Part shown: piece by piece, positions 1 to 7,089 of the stretch
Layout: each line of letters begins with the position of its first letter
How positions within the stretch are numbered: position 1 is the stretch's first letter
From: SBAX01 sp964646605
GTDB taxonomy: Bacteria > Planctomycetota > Phycisphaerae > UBA1845
Length of the DNA: 7,479 nucleotides
Direction of reading: 5' to 3'
NCBI GenBank assembly: GCA_964646605.1
Contig: CAZYEX010000162.1
Span: forward strand, 1-7,479
Made by a program: the position numbers and the translations under genes
Notes under the pieces: model-generated
The model's input: the letters and a program-made list of their open reading frames with translations, nothing else
Database searches by the model: none
Told to the model about the DNA's origin: nothing

Positions 1-2275
1 TATCCACCTTGCCAACATGGTGTACGGAAAGGTCCTCGGCTCGCCCATCGCCCATGGACGAGTCAAACGGATCGATACCTCCAAGGCCGAAGCCCTCGGA
101 GGCGTGCTCGCGGTCATCACGGGGAAGGACGTTCCCGACACCATGTACGGCGTGTCGCCGGCGCGCTACGACGAATACGTCCTCGCCAAGGACACGGTCC
201 GCCACGTCGGGGATGAAGTGGCCGCCGTCGCCGCCGTCGATGAAAAGACGGCCGAAAAGGCGATTTCACTCATCGAGGTCGAATACGAGGAACTTCCCGC
301 GGTGTTCGATCCGATCGAAGCGATCAAGGACGGCGCTCCGCTACTCCACGACCGATACAAGAACAACATCAACACCCACGTGGACCAGAATTTCGGGGAC
401 GTCGACAAGGGATTCGCCGAGTCGCATTACGTCCGCGAGGAGACATTCACCGGAAACCACATCTATCAATCGCCGCTCGAGCCGCACGCGGCCATTGCGA
501 CCTGGGAACATGACGGCACTTTGGTCCTTTACACCTCGACGCAGGTCCCGCATTACGTCCAGTACATGTTGGCCCACGTGTTCCACATGCCCCTGGGCAA
601 AATTCGCGTCATTCGCCCGGCGGTCGGCGGCGGATTCGGCGGCAAGGCGGAAACGACGCCGCTGGACCTTTGTGCGGCCATCCTCAGTAAGAAACTTGGC
701 CGCCCGGTCAAGATGATCTACTCGCGAGAAGAGATGTTCCATCACGGGCGCGGGCGGCACAAACAGCACATGAAGTTCAAGCTCGGCGTGGACGCGGACG
801 GCCGCATCAAGGCCTTCAAGAGCGAAATCCACCTCGACGGCGGGGCGTATACGTCCTTCGGCGTGGCCACCGCCTATTACGCCGGCAGCGTGATTCCCAC
901 GCTCTACGTGATCCCCCATTACAAGTACGACGGTTACCGCGTCATGACCAACAAGCCGGCGTGCGGCGCGATGCGCGGCCACGGCGTCCCTCAGCCGCGC
1001 TTCGCCTTCGAATGCCTGCTCAACATGATCGCCGACGATCTGGGCATCGACCCGGTCGAGATTCGAAGGCGCAACTGCATGACGCCCAACACGCTCACGG
1101 TGAACGAAATGGACGTGGGAAGCTGCGAATTCCGCGCGACCCTCGAAGCCGTCTGCGAAAAATCGGGTTGGGACCACAAGTACGGCAAACTGCCGAAGGG
1201 CAAGGGGATCGGGATCGGCTGCGGCGGGTTCGTATCGGGCGCAGGTTATTGCATCTATCGCGGACAGGTCCAACTTTCGCACGAGAAAGGCCCGGAGCCT
1301 TTCCAGAAAAAGTCGATCTTCCCGCACGCCAACGCCATTGTGAAAATCAGCGAGGACGGCATGGCCGCTGTGTTGATGATCGGCGCCGCCGAGATCGGCC
1401 AGGGAAGCGACACCGTCTTGACGCAAATGTGCGCCGAAGCCCTGGGCATCCCCGACTCGCGCATGCGCATCCGCAGTGAAGACAGCGACATTTCTCCGCT
1501 CGATCTCGGCGCGTATTCGTCGCGCGTTACGTTGATGGCAGGTCATGCGGTCGCGCGGGCGGGGGCTGCGGTCGTGGACAAGATGCGGCCCTACGCCGCG
1601 TCATTGCTGGGCTGCGACGAAGCTCAGGTTGAAGCCCACGATGGCCGCATGTTCGTTCGCGGTGACGAGTCGCGAGTCGTCGCGTGGGAGGAAGTCGCCC
1701 GCAAGTATTTCAACGAGAACGGACCGCTCGTCGGCACGGGAGCGTACAAACCGCCCGACGGACTCGGTGGGGACTACAAAGGCTCCACCGTCGGCACCAG
1801 TCCAGCCTATTCCTTCGGCAGCGCCGTTTGCGAAGTCAATGTCGATCTCGAAACCGGCAAGGTGAAGATCGAACGCTTCACGGATTACCACGACTGCGGT
1901 ACGCCGATCAATCCCCAGGCCGTCCACGGTCAGGTCGAGGGCGCCGTGGTCATGGGTGCAAGCGAAACGATATTCGAAGACGTGCAGTTCGACGAAAAAG
2001 GCCGAATCCTCAATCCCAATCTCCACGGCTATCTGATGATGACCATCAAAGATGCCCCGGAGATCTTCAGCGGGCTGGTTGATTCGTATGAGCCTCGCGG
2101 CCCGTTTGGGGCCAAGGAAATCGGCGAGGGCAGCACTCTTCCGGTCCTCGGCGCAGTCGCCCACGCCATCGCCAATGCCACCGGCGTATGGATCAAGGAC
2201 TTGCCGATCACGCCGGAAAAGATTCTCCAGGCGCTTCGACGCAAAGTTCGAGTCGAGGAACCGCTACGCGTATGA
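1..2275 (+). CDS. Molybdenum hydroxylase, molybdopterin-binding large subunit (4-hydroxybenzoyl-CoA reductase alpha / xanthine dehydrogenase family), 5'-partial
   Basis: This is the catalytic subunit of a molybdenum hydroxylase. Such enzymes add or remove an oxygen at a carbon next to a carbonyl or ring nitrogen, using a Mo-pterin cofactor, with FeS and FAD subunits passing electrons. The frame is open from base 2 and reads into the conserved N-terminal domain (YGKVLGSPIAHGRV), so the ATG at 17 is internal and probably only some 20-30 residues are missing. Numbering from that ATG, the Mo-pterin loop GGGFGGK is at 204-210, PACGAMRGHG ends at 323, EIGQGSD sits mid-protein, and GAKEIGEG carries the expected catalytic Glu at about 701. 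The motifs PACGAMRGHG, STQVPHYV, YSSRVT and KLPKGKGIGIG resemble HcrA more than xanthine dehydrogenase (RGFGGPQ-type) or CO dehydrogenase (no YRCSFR-type loop). No FeS or FAD domain is visible; those subunits probably lie upstream. The family is certain; the substrate is inferred only loosely, and another aromatic or N-heterocycle hydroxylase is possible. Confidence 0.93.
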   Translation, partial: IHLANMVYGKVLGSPIAHGRVKRIDTSKAEALGGVLAVITGKDVPDTMYGVSPARYDEYVLAKDTVRHVGDEVAAVAAVDEKTAEKAISLIEVEYEELPAVFDPIEAIKDGAPLLHDRYKNNINTHVDQNFGDVDKGFAESHYVREETFTGNHIYQSPLEPHAAIATWEHDGTLVLYTSTQVPHYVQYMLAHVFHMPLGKIRVIRPAVGGGFGGKAETTPLDLCAAILSKKLGRPVKMIYSREEMFHHGRGRHKQHMKFKLGVDADGRIKAFKSEIHLDGGAYTSFGVATAYYAGSVIPTLYVIPHYKYDGYRVMTNKPACGAMRGHGVPQPRFAFECLLNMIADDLGIDPVEIRRRNCMTPNTLTVNEMDVGSCEFRATLEAVCEKSGWDHKYGKLPKGKGIGIGCGGFVSGAGYCIYRGQVQLSHEKGPEPFQKKSIFPHANAIVKISEDGMAAVLMIGAAEIGQGSDTVLTQMCAEALGIPDSRMRIRSEDSDISPLDLGAYSSRVTLMAGHAVARAGAAVVDKMRPYAASLLGCDEAQVEAHDGRMFVRGDESRVVAWEEVARKYFNENGPLVGTGAYKPPDGLGGDYKGSTVGTSPAYSFGSAVCEVNVDLETGKVKIERFTDYHDCGTPINPQAVHGQVEGAVVMGASETIFEDVQFDEKGRILNPNLHGYLMMTIKDAPEIFSGLVDSYEPRGPFGAKEIGEGSTLPVLGAVAHAIANATGVWIKDLPITPEKILQALRRKVRVEEPLRV
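2255..2275 (+). promoter_or_regulatory. Shine-Dalgarno and ATGA stop/start overlap coupling the hydroxylase to the radical SAM gene
   Basis: GAGGA at 2255-2259 lies 12 bases before the ATG at 2272, which overlaps the TGA of the hydroxylase gene (2273-2275). The arrangement selects 2272 over the in-frame ATG at 2188, which would bury 88 bases in the previous gene and add a low-complexity tail unlike the family. Translational coupling of the two genes is inferred from it. Confidence 0.7.
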
Positions 2276-3621
2276 CCACGAGCCGTATCGACACCCCATG
2301 CTCTAGACCGATCGTGCCCGACGCGCCGGAACCGTGGTTCGGCAGCTACTTTGTCTCGACCTACCCGCCATTCTCGCAATGGTCGCCGAATGATGTAGCG
2401 CAGGTCGAGCGCGTGTTGGCGAAGAAAGCCGAGACGCAGGATATCCCGTTGGGCCTCTATTTGCACATTCCCTTTTGCGTCAAACGCTGCGATTTCTGCT
2501 ACTACCTCTCTTATGCCGACAAGACACAGGACCAACATCGCGCCTATGTCGATGCGCTGCTTAACGAGCTGACGCTTTACCGACGGTGTCCCGCGCTGGC
2601 GGACCGGCGCCTGAGCTTTGTTTACTTTGGCGGCGGAACACCCTCTATGCTCAACGAGGCTTCCATGCGATCTCTCATGGAAGGCTTACAGAAACTGTTC
2701 CCCTGGGATCGCGTCGAGGAAGTGACATTCGAATGCGCACCACGCACGGTCACGGAACCCAAACTTCGTGTGCTGCACGACGCCGGCGTCACGCGACTGA
2801 GCCTCGGCGTACAAACGCTCGACGACGAAGTTCTGCGTTTGAACGGGCGCGTCCACTTGCAGAAGGACGTCGACCAGGCCTACGAACAAATTCGCCGCGT
2901 CGGGTTCGACGTGGTCAATCTCGATTTGATCGTCGGGCTGCCGGGCGAAAGCGATGAGTCCGTCGAGCAGAGCCTCGAAGGCGTCATCGCCATGTCTCCC
3001 GAAAGCATCACCATGTATCAGCTCGAAATTCCGCAGAATACGCCGCTCTTTCGCGCAGCCCACGGCGGCGAACCGCCCGCCACCATCCCGTCCTGGCACA
3101 AGAAGCGATTCCGCCTCGCCCGCTGTTTTGCGCGGCTCGAATCAGCAGGTTATTCGATCCGCAGTGCCTACGCGGCTGTGCGTGATCCCGATCGGCACCG
3201 ATTCGTCTATCAGGACGCGCAATACCACGGGGCGGACCTGCTGGGAATCGGACTGTCTTCGTTTTCGTACCTGGCCGGCGTGCATTACCAGAACAAGATC
3301 GACTACGACGCGTATATTGAGTCTGTTTCCAAGGGGGAGCTTCCCGTCCTACGCGCCCACCGCCTGCGTTCCAACGAGCGCCTGGTTCGTGAGTTTGTCC
3401 TGCAGCTCAAGCTCGGGCAGGTTGACTCCGCATCTTTCAAGAAGAAATTCGGCGCCGATATCCTCGAGCGATTCAAGAACCCCCTGCGGGAGTATGCCGA
3501 GCGCGGGTGGCTGGTGATCGACGCCACGGGCGTGCGCGTCACGCGGGAGGGGCTCCTGCGGATTGACCGACTCCTGCCCGCGTTTTACCTCTCCCGGCAT
3601 CGCGGGGTACGATACTCGTGA
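2272..3621 (+). CDS. HemN/HemW-like radical SAM protein (coproporphyrinogen III oxidase family)
   Basis: A 449-residue radical SAM protein of the HemN/HemW family, which cleaves S-adenosylmethionine with a [4Fe-4S] cluster. The cluster motif is C69-x3-C73-x2-C76 in YLHIPFCVKRCDFCYY. It is followed by YFGGGTPS at 118-125 (SAM-binding glycine motif), RLSLGVQT at 175-182 and DLIVGLPGE at 217-225, all in family order. The C-terminal third (LGIGLSSFSYL, then a winged-helix-like end with VTREGLLRID) matches the HemW-type accessory domain. True HemN has CxxxCxxCxC and most HemW proteins have Phe after the cluster; here the third Cys is followed by Tyr-Tyr, and ECAP replaces the usual ENP-type motif. 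I therefore call the family and not the reaction: heme chaperone, porphyrin enzyme, or one of the HemN-like methylases or cyclopropanases. It overlaps the hydroxylase gene by four bases and precedes xdhC by 39, so it probably belongs to the same transcript. Confidence 0.9.
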   Translation: MTTSRIDTPCSRPIVPDAPEPWFGSYFVSTYPPFSQWSPNDVAQVERVLAKKAETQDIPLGLYLHIPFCVKRCDFCYYLSYADKTQDQHRAYVDALLNELTLYRRCPALADRRLSFVYFGGGTPSMLNEASMRSLMEGLQKLFPWDRVEEVTFECAPRTVTEPKLRVLHDAGVTRLSLGVQTLDDEVLRLNGRVHLQKDVDQAYEQIRRVGFDVVNLDLIVGLPGESDESVEQSLEGVIAMSPESITMYQLEIPQNTPLFRAAHGGEPPATIPSWHKKRFRLARCFARLESAGYSIRSAYAAVRDPDRHRFVYQDAQYHGADLLGIGLSSFSYLAGVHYQNKIDYDAYIESVSKGELPVLRAHRLRSNERLVREFVLQLKLGQVDSASFKKKFGADILERFKNPLREYAERGWLVIDATGVRVTREGLLRIDRLLPAFYLSRHRGVRYS

Positions 3622-3634
3622 TCACCGTGCGGCG

Positions 3635-3648
3635 CGCGGCGATCCGCG
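3635..3648 (+). other. Short intercistronic inverted repeat
   Basis: CGCGG, a CGAT tetraloop and CCGCG form a 5-bp perfect hairpin in the 39-base gap between the radical SAM gene and xdhC, ending just before the AAAGG ribosome-binding sequence (3652-3656). No T run follows, so it is not an intrinsic terminator. It might tune translation or processing, or be a chance result of high GC. Confidence 0.25.
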
Positions 3649-3660
3649 AGTAAAGGCATC

Positions 3661-4608
3661 ATGATCGAAGACGTTCTGCGCAAGGTCGTCGATGAAGTGG
3701 GGGCCGGTCGCCCAGTTGCCCTTTGCGCCATCGTCGCCGCCCGCGGCTCGACGCCGCAGCCCGCCGGCACGATAGTTTGTGTCGACCACGCCGCTCATCT
3801 GACCGGCACGCTCGGCGGCGGGTGCGTCGAAGCCGACGTGCGCCGCAAGGCTCACCAGTGTTTGTCAGACGGAGTCGGCCGCATCGTCACCTTCGCGCTC
3901 GACCATGACTTCGGATACGACGACGGCATGCTCTGCGGCGGGCAAATGGATGTTGCGCTGGCCGTCTACTCCCGAACGGAGGACACCGTTGCCGTTGTTG
4001 ACGCCTTGCAGCAGTTGAATCAGGGATTACCCGCCGAGATCCCGTTGCGGATTGCGGGCGACACCGGGAACGTCGAGTACTGCATCCGGATTGCGGCGAC
4101 GCCGAAGCTGGTCATCGTTGGCGGCGGTCACATTGGACGCATACTGGCGCAGATGTCGGTTCCGCTGGGCTTCCGTGTGACGGTCCTTGACGACCGTCCG
4201 CTTTTCGCCAATCCCGATCGTTTCCCGCCGCCCATTACGCCCGTCGCTGGCGACATCGCCGGAGTGCTCAAGGGATGGCCGATCGACGGCAACACTTACA
4301 TTGTCATTGTGACACGCGGCCACAAACACGACGAAACCGCCCTGAGAACCGTTCTAGGCTCTCCGGCCCGCTACATCGGGATGATCGGCAGCCGCCGCAA
4401 GATCCGGGTCATCTTTGATGATCTGAAGCACGAAGGCGCACCCGATGCCCAGATCGCGCGCGTCCACGCCCCGATCGGGATCGAAATCGGCGCCGTCACC
4501 GCCGAGGAGATCGCTCTGAGCATTGCCGCGGAGTTGGTATCGATCCGCCGCGCGGAAGCGGGGATGAAGGTCACAGGACCGACGTTGAGTGTGAGTGCGA
4601 AACCGTGA
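3661..4608 (+). CDS. xdhC: XdhC family molybdenum cofactor chaperone / insertion protein
   Basis: A 315-residue protein of the XdhC/CoxI family. Members bind the molybdenum cofactor, support its sulfuration and deliver it to xanthine-dehydrogenase-type enzymes in the cytoplasm; they are not part of the final enzyme. The N-terminal XdhC/CoxI domain has ARGSTPQPAG near 27-36, GGGCVE at 52-57 and GMLCGG at 89-94; the two Cys (55 and 92) sit in motifs conserved in the family. The C-terminal Rossmann-type domain has LVIVGGGHIGR at 150-160, TRGHKHD at 218-224 and YIGMIGSRRK at 238-247. Length and domain order are full for the family. The start at 3661 has AAAGG four bases upstream, rather close, but the domain begins right after it and no better start is seen. 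The stop overlaps the next gene by four bases (GTGA). Its place supports the call of the first gene as a molybdenum hydroxylase and its partner as the substrate of this chaperone. Confidence 0.93.
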   Translation: MIEDVLRKVVDEVGAGRPVALCAIVAARGSTPQPAGTIVCVDHAAHLTGTLGGGCVEADVRRKAHQCLSDGVGRIVTFALDHDFGYDDGMLCGGQMDVALAVYSRTEDTVAVVDALQQLNQGLPAEIPLRIAGDTGNVEYCIRIAATPKLVIVGGGHIGRILAQMSVPLGFRVTVLDDRPLFANPDRFPPPITPVAGDIAGVLKGWPIDGNTYIVIVTRGHKHDETALRTVLGSPARYIGMIGSRRKIRVIFDDLKHEGAPDAQIARVHAPIGIEIGAVTAEEIALSIAAELVSIRRAEAGMKVTGPTLSVSAKP

Positions 4609-5273
4609 TTCCGAACGCACCCATCACACCTGTTTACGGCATCGTCCCCGCGGCAGGGCTTGGTCGTCGCATGGGCCGGCCCAAACAGACCCTTCCCTTT
4701 CGGGGCAGCACGATCGTCGGCAGTGTTGTGCGAACATTGCTTGATGCCGGGCTGGATACGGTCGTGCTGGTAACGCGAAGCGAGCTGCTTACCCGTCTGG
4801 GCCTTCCAAGCGACAAGCGGCTTTCCGTGGCCGTGAACGACGACACTTCAAGTCAAATGATCGACTCGATCCGTGTCGGGCTTTCGGTTCTGTTGGACGA
4901 TGGTGCCGCTCCCCGCGACGCCGAAGTAGAAAACCCAGGCCCGATTGGTCGTGCCACGGACTGCACCGGGATTCTCGTCGTCCCTGGCGACATGCCCGGC
5001 CTTGCCGCGGCAACGTGCCGACTTTGTGTGGAGGCGTATCGCCGAGAGCCGACGAAGATCATCGTCGCCGCGCAAGACGGCCGGCGGGGTCATCCGCTCA
5101 TCTTCCCGGCCGCGCTTCGCCAAGTCGTACACCAGCTTGAAGGAGGGCTCAACGCCCTGCTGGACTTGGACCGGGATCGTGTTCGACTTGTCGAAACGGG
5201 CGATCCGGCTACCCTTGAGGATGTTGATACATGGGATCAGTATCGATCGCTATCGCCTGTGCCTCCCGCGTAA
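4605..5273 (+). CDS. mocA: MocA/MobA-like molybdenum cofactor nucleotidyltransferase
   Basis: A 222-residue NTP-transferase (MobA-like domain) that probably joins CTP to molybdopterin to give the cytosine dinucleotide cofactor used by xanthine-dehydrogenase-family enzymes. The nucleotide-binding signature AAGLGRRMGRPKQ is at 16-28, the metal-binding GDMP at 128-131 and GHPLIFP at 162-168. An AAG rather than AGG in the signature fits CTP-using MocA better than GTP-using MobA. The start is a GTG whose last bases are inside the xdhC stop codon (GTGA), which indicates translational coupling. Compared with typical MocA there is an extra acidic stretch, roughly residues 100-122, between the SSQMIDSIRVGL helix and the GDMP strand. 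The pairing with XdhC is common beside molybdenum hydroxylases. The gene symbol is used in the family sense; the nucleotide used has not been shown for this protein. Confidence 0.9.
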   Translation: MIPNAPITPVYGIVPAAGLGRRMGRPKQTLPFRGSTIVGSVVRTLLDAGLDTVVLVTRSELLTRLGLPSDKRLSVAVNDDTSSQMIDSIRVGLSVLLDDGAAPRDAEVENPGPIGRATDCTGILVVPGDMPGLAAATCRLCVEAYRREPTKIIVAAQDGRRGHPLIFPAALRQVVHQLEGGLNALLDLDRDRVRLVETGDPATLEDVDTWDQYRSLSPVPPA

Positions 5274-5326
5274 CGATGAAGCAGTGGGACAGGCAGTCAA
5301 GGCGGCCGACCTCGGCACGGACGATC

Positions 5327-5345
5327 CGCAGCCCACGAGGCTGCG
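5327..5345 (+). other. Perfect 7-bp stem-loop between mocA and the radical SAM gene
   Basis: CGCAGCC, a five-base CACGA loop and GGCTGCG form an uninterrupted hairpin, 43 bases before the next start codon. No T run follows, so it is not a canonical intrinsic terminator. It could be an RNA-processing or stability element, or mark a partial break in the operon. Confidence 0.45.
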
Positions 5346-5374
5346 TGCGAGGCATCAGGACCGCATGAATCGCT

Positions 5375-5379
5375 AGGAG
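5375..5379 (+). promoter_or_regulatory. Shine-Dalgarno sequence of the cobalamin-type radical SAM gene
   Basis: AGGAG lies nine bases before the ATG at 5389. This is the strongest ribosome-binding site among the operon genes and fixes this start; the gene therefore does not depend on translational coupling to mocA. Confidence 0.8.
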
Positions 5380-5388
5380 TTTGCTGAA

Positions 5389-7089
5389 ATGGAATCAACC
5401 CTCACCTTCAGGACCCGTGGACTGCCGCTTCCCACGGCTCCGGCCCATCCCCTGCACCCATTGAAGTCGCAGGCCCGCGTACTGCTGACCAGCGTGTTCG
5501 GGCCGTATGCCCAGGACGACGAGTACGGCAGCCGAAAAATCACCTCCATGGAGCTGTGGCACAACCAGGTCACACGCGTACAGGGACCGTTCTCGCTGCG
5601 CATGTCGCACCGCTCCTGGGGGCTCATGCTGATCCAAGCCAACATTGGCGCCCCATGCACGCTTTTGGATTTTCCAGACATGCAGCGCTTCATCGACCAG
5701 ATCACGACCAATGAATACGACATCATCGGGATCAGTTCGATCATCCCCAACGTCCGGAAGGTGCGGAAAATGTGCGAGCTCATCCGCGAGCACGCACCGG
5801 CGGCGACGATTGTCGTCGGCGGACACCTCGCCAACCTGCCGGAACTGGACGAACTGATCGACGCCGACCACATCGTCAAGGGTGAGGGAGTCCGCTGGAT
5901 GCGCCGGTTCCTGGGCGAAAACGAACGTCGTCCCATTCGGCACCCGCGAATCCTGTCGGGCATCGGCACGCGCGTTTTGGGGATCAACCAGTCGGTCAAA
6001 CCGGGCGAAGTCGCCGCCACGCTGATCCCCTCGGTGGGCTGCCCGGTAGGATGCAACTTCTGTTCGACCTCGGCCATGTTCGGCGGCAAGGGAAGCTGCG
6101 TGAATTTCTACGAGACCGGCGACGAGTTGTTCCAAGTCATGTGCGAACTAGAACGGGATCTGCGGGTGCGGTCGTTCTTCGTCATGGACGAGAATTTCTT
6201 GCTGCACCGCAAGCGGGCCCTGCGGCTACTGGAGTTGATGAGCGAACACGGCAAGTCGTGGGCGCTGTACATTTTCAGCTCGGCCAACGTGCTGAACTCG
6301 TACACGATTGAGCAGTTGGTGGGCTTGGGGATCATCTGGGCCTGGGTGGGCCTGGAGGGGAAGGACTCGAAATACGGCAAACTCAAGGGCACGGACACGC
6401 TTGCACTGGTACGGACTCTTCAGGCCCACGGCATCCGCGTGCTCGGCTCCACCATCATCGGACTGGAGGAGCACACCCCCGAGAACATCGACGAGGCGAT
6501 CGATCATGCGGTGGCCCACGACGCGGACTTTCACCAGTTCATGTTGTACACCCCGCTTCCCGGTACGCCTTTGCATGCCGAGCTTCAGGCCGCGGGCACG
6601 CTCCTGGATCCCGCCGAACTGGACCATCCCGATACCCACGGGCAGTACCGGTTCAAACATCGCCATGCCCACATCACGGATCACCGGGAGACCGAGTTCC
6701 TGCTCCGGGCCTTCCATCGCGACTTCGAGGTGAACGGACCCAGTATCGTTCGAACGGCACGGACGATGCTCCAGGGGTGGCGGCGCTACAAGAACCATCC
6801 CGACCCGCGAATCCGCGAGCGTTTCGCCTGGGATACCCGCGGTCTGGCGACGATGTTCGCCGGGGCCCTGTGGGCCGCCCGGCATTGGTACCGCAAGGAC
6901 GCCTCGCAGTCCGCGAAGATTTCGAGCATCCTCAAAGGTATCTACGACGAGTTCGGACTGAAGTCGCGCCTCGCGGCGCCGCTCGTGGGCCGCTATGTGC
7001 GCTGGATGATGGCCCGCGAGGAGCGCCGCATCCGTCGGGGCTGGATGTTCGAGCCTCCCACCTTTTGTGAGACGGCAAACTGCGTTTGA
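5389..7089 (+). CDS. Radical SAM protein with N-terminal cobalamin-binding-like domain
   Basis: A 566-residue two-domain radical SAM protein. Residues about 60-180 form a B12-binding-like alpha/beta domain: YDIIGISS at 110-117, VVGGH at 142-146, and DHIVKGEG ending at about 167, the usual element closing this domain. The radical SAM core follows with C218-x3-C222-x2-C225 in GCPVGCNFCSTS, then MDENF at 266-270 and WVGLEG at 319-324. The C-terminal part (after about 430, with a His-rich HRHAHITDHRE stretch and a basic Arg-rich end) is not one I can assign. The DxHxxG motif of base-off/His-on cobalamin binding is not seen, as in many B12-radical SAM enzymes. Family members methylate unactivated carbons or phosphorus, rearrange rings or insert sulfur; which of these applies cannot be read here. 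The opening residues and length look like an uncharacterised family that I recall from planctomycetes and deltaproteobacteria, from memory only. No membrane segment is evident. Confidence 0.9.
   Translation: MESTLTFRTRGLPLPTAPAHPLHPLKSQARVLLTSVFGPYAQDDEYGSRKITSMELWHNQVTRVQGPFSLRMSHRSWGLMLIQANIGAPCTLLDFPDMQRFIDQITTNEYDIIGISSIIPNVRKVRKMCELIREHAPAATIVVGGHLANLPELDELIDADHIVKGEGVRWMRRFLGENERRPIRHPRILSGIGTRVLGINQSVKPGEVAATLIPSVGCPVGCNFCSTSAMFGGKGSCVNFYETGDELFQVMCELERDLRVRSFFVMDENFLLHRKRALRLLELMSEHGKSWALYIFSSANVLNSYTIEQLVGLGIIWAWVGLEGKDSKYGKLKGTDTLALVRTLQAHGIRVLGSTIIGLEEHTPENIDEAIDHAVAHDADFHQFMLYTPLPGTPLHAELQAAGTLLDPAELDHPDTHGQYRFKHRHAHITDHRETEFLLRAFHRDFEVNGPSIVRTARTMLQGWRRYKNHPDPRIRERFAWDTRGLATMFAGALWAARHWYRKDASQSAKISSILKGIYDEFGLKSRLAAPLVGRYVRWMMAREERRIRRGWMFEPPTFCETANCV

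Larger units (their letters stand above)
5274..5388 (+). other. Intergenic gap between mocA and the second radical SAM gene
   Basis: These 115 bases contain no convincing gene or promoter. They hold the hairpin at 5327-5345 and the ribosome-binding site at 5375-5379. A frame inside mocA runs on through the gap to a TAG at 5374-5376, but it is an overlapping-frame shadow. Confidence 0.6.

Noticed and set aside
341..1546. A 401-codon open frame on the minus strand inside the hydroxylase gene.
   Set aside because: It is antisense to strongly conserved molybdenum hydroxylase motifs, has no family features and reflects the absence of stops in GC-rich antisense DNA.
2188..2271. In-frame upstream ATG that would lengthen the HemN-like protein by 28 residues.
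   Set aside because: It would overlap the hydroxylase gene by 88 bases and add a non-conserved tail, while the ATG at 2272 has a ribosome-binding sequence and the typical four-base overlap.
3618..3653. An 11-codon frame from GTG (GTGA overlap with the radical SAM stop) to TAA just before xdhC.
   Set aside because: Too short to judge, with no ribosome-binding sequence of its own. It could act as a coupling leader, but nothing in the sequence singles it out.
5276..5368. A 30-codon Arg-rich frame in the mocA to radical SAM gap.
   Set aside because: It has no Shine-Dalgarno sequence, a random-looking basic composition and no recognisable homology.
5373..6135. Two long minus-strand frames under the B12-type radical SAM gene.
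   Set aside because: Both are antisense shadows of a gene with clear radical SAM motifs on the plus strand.
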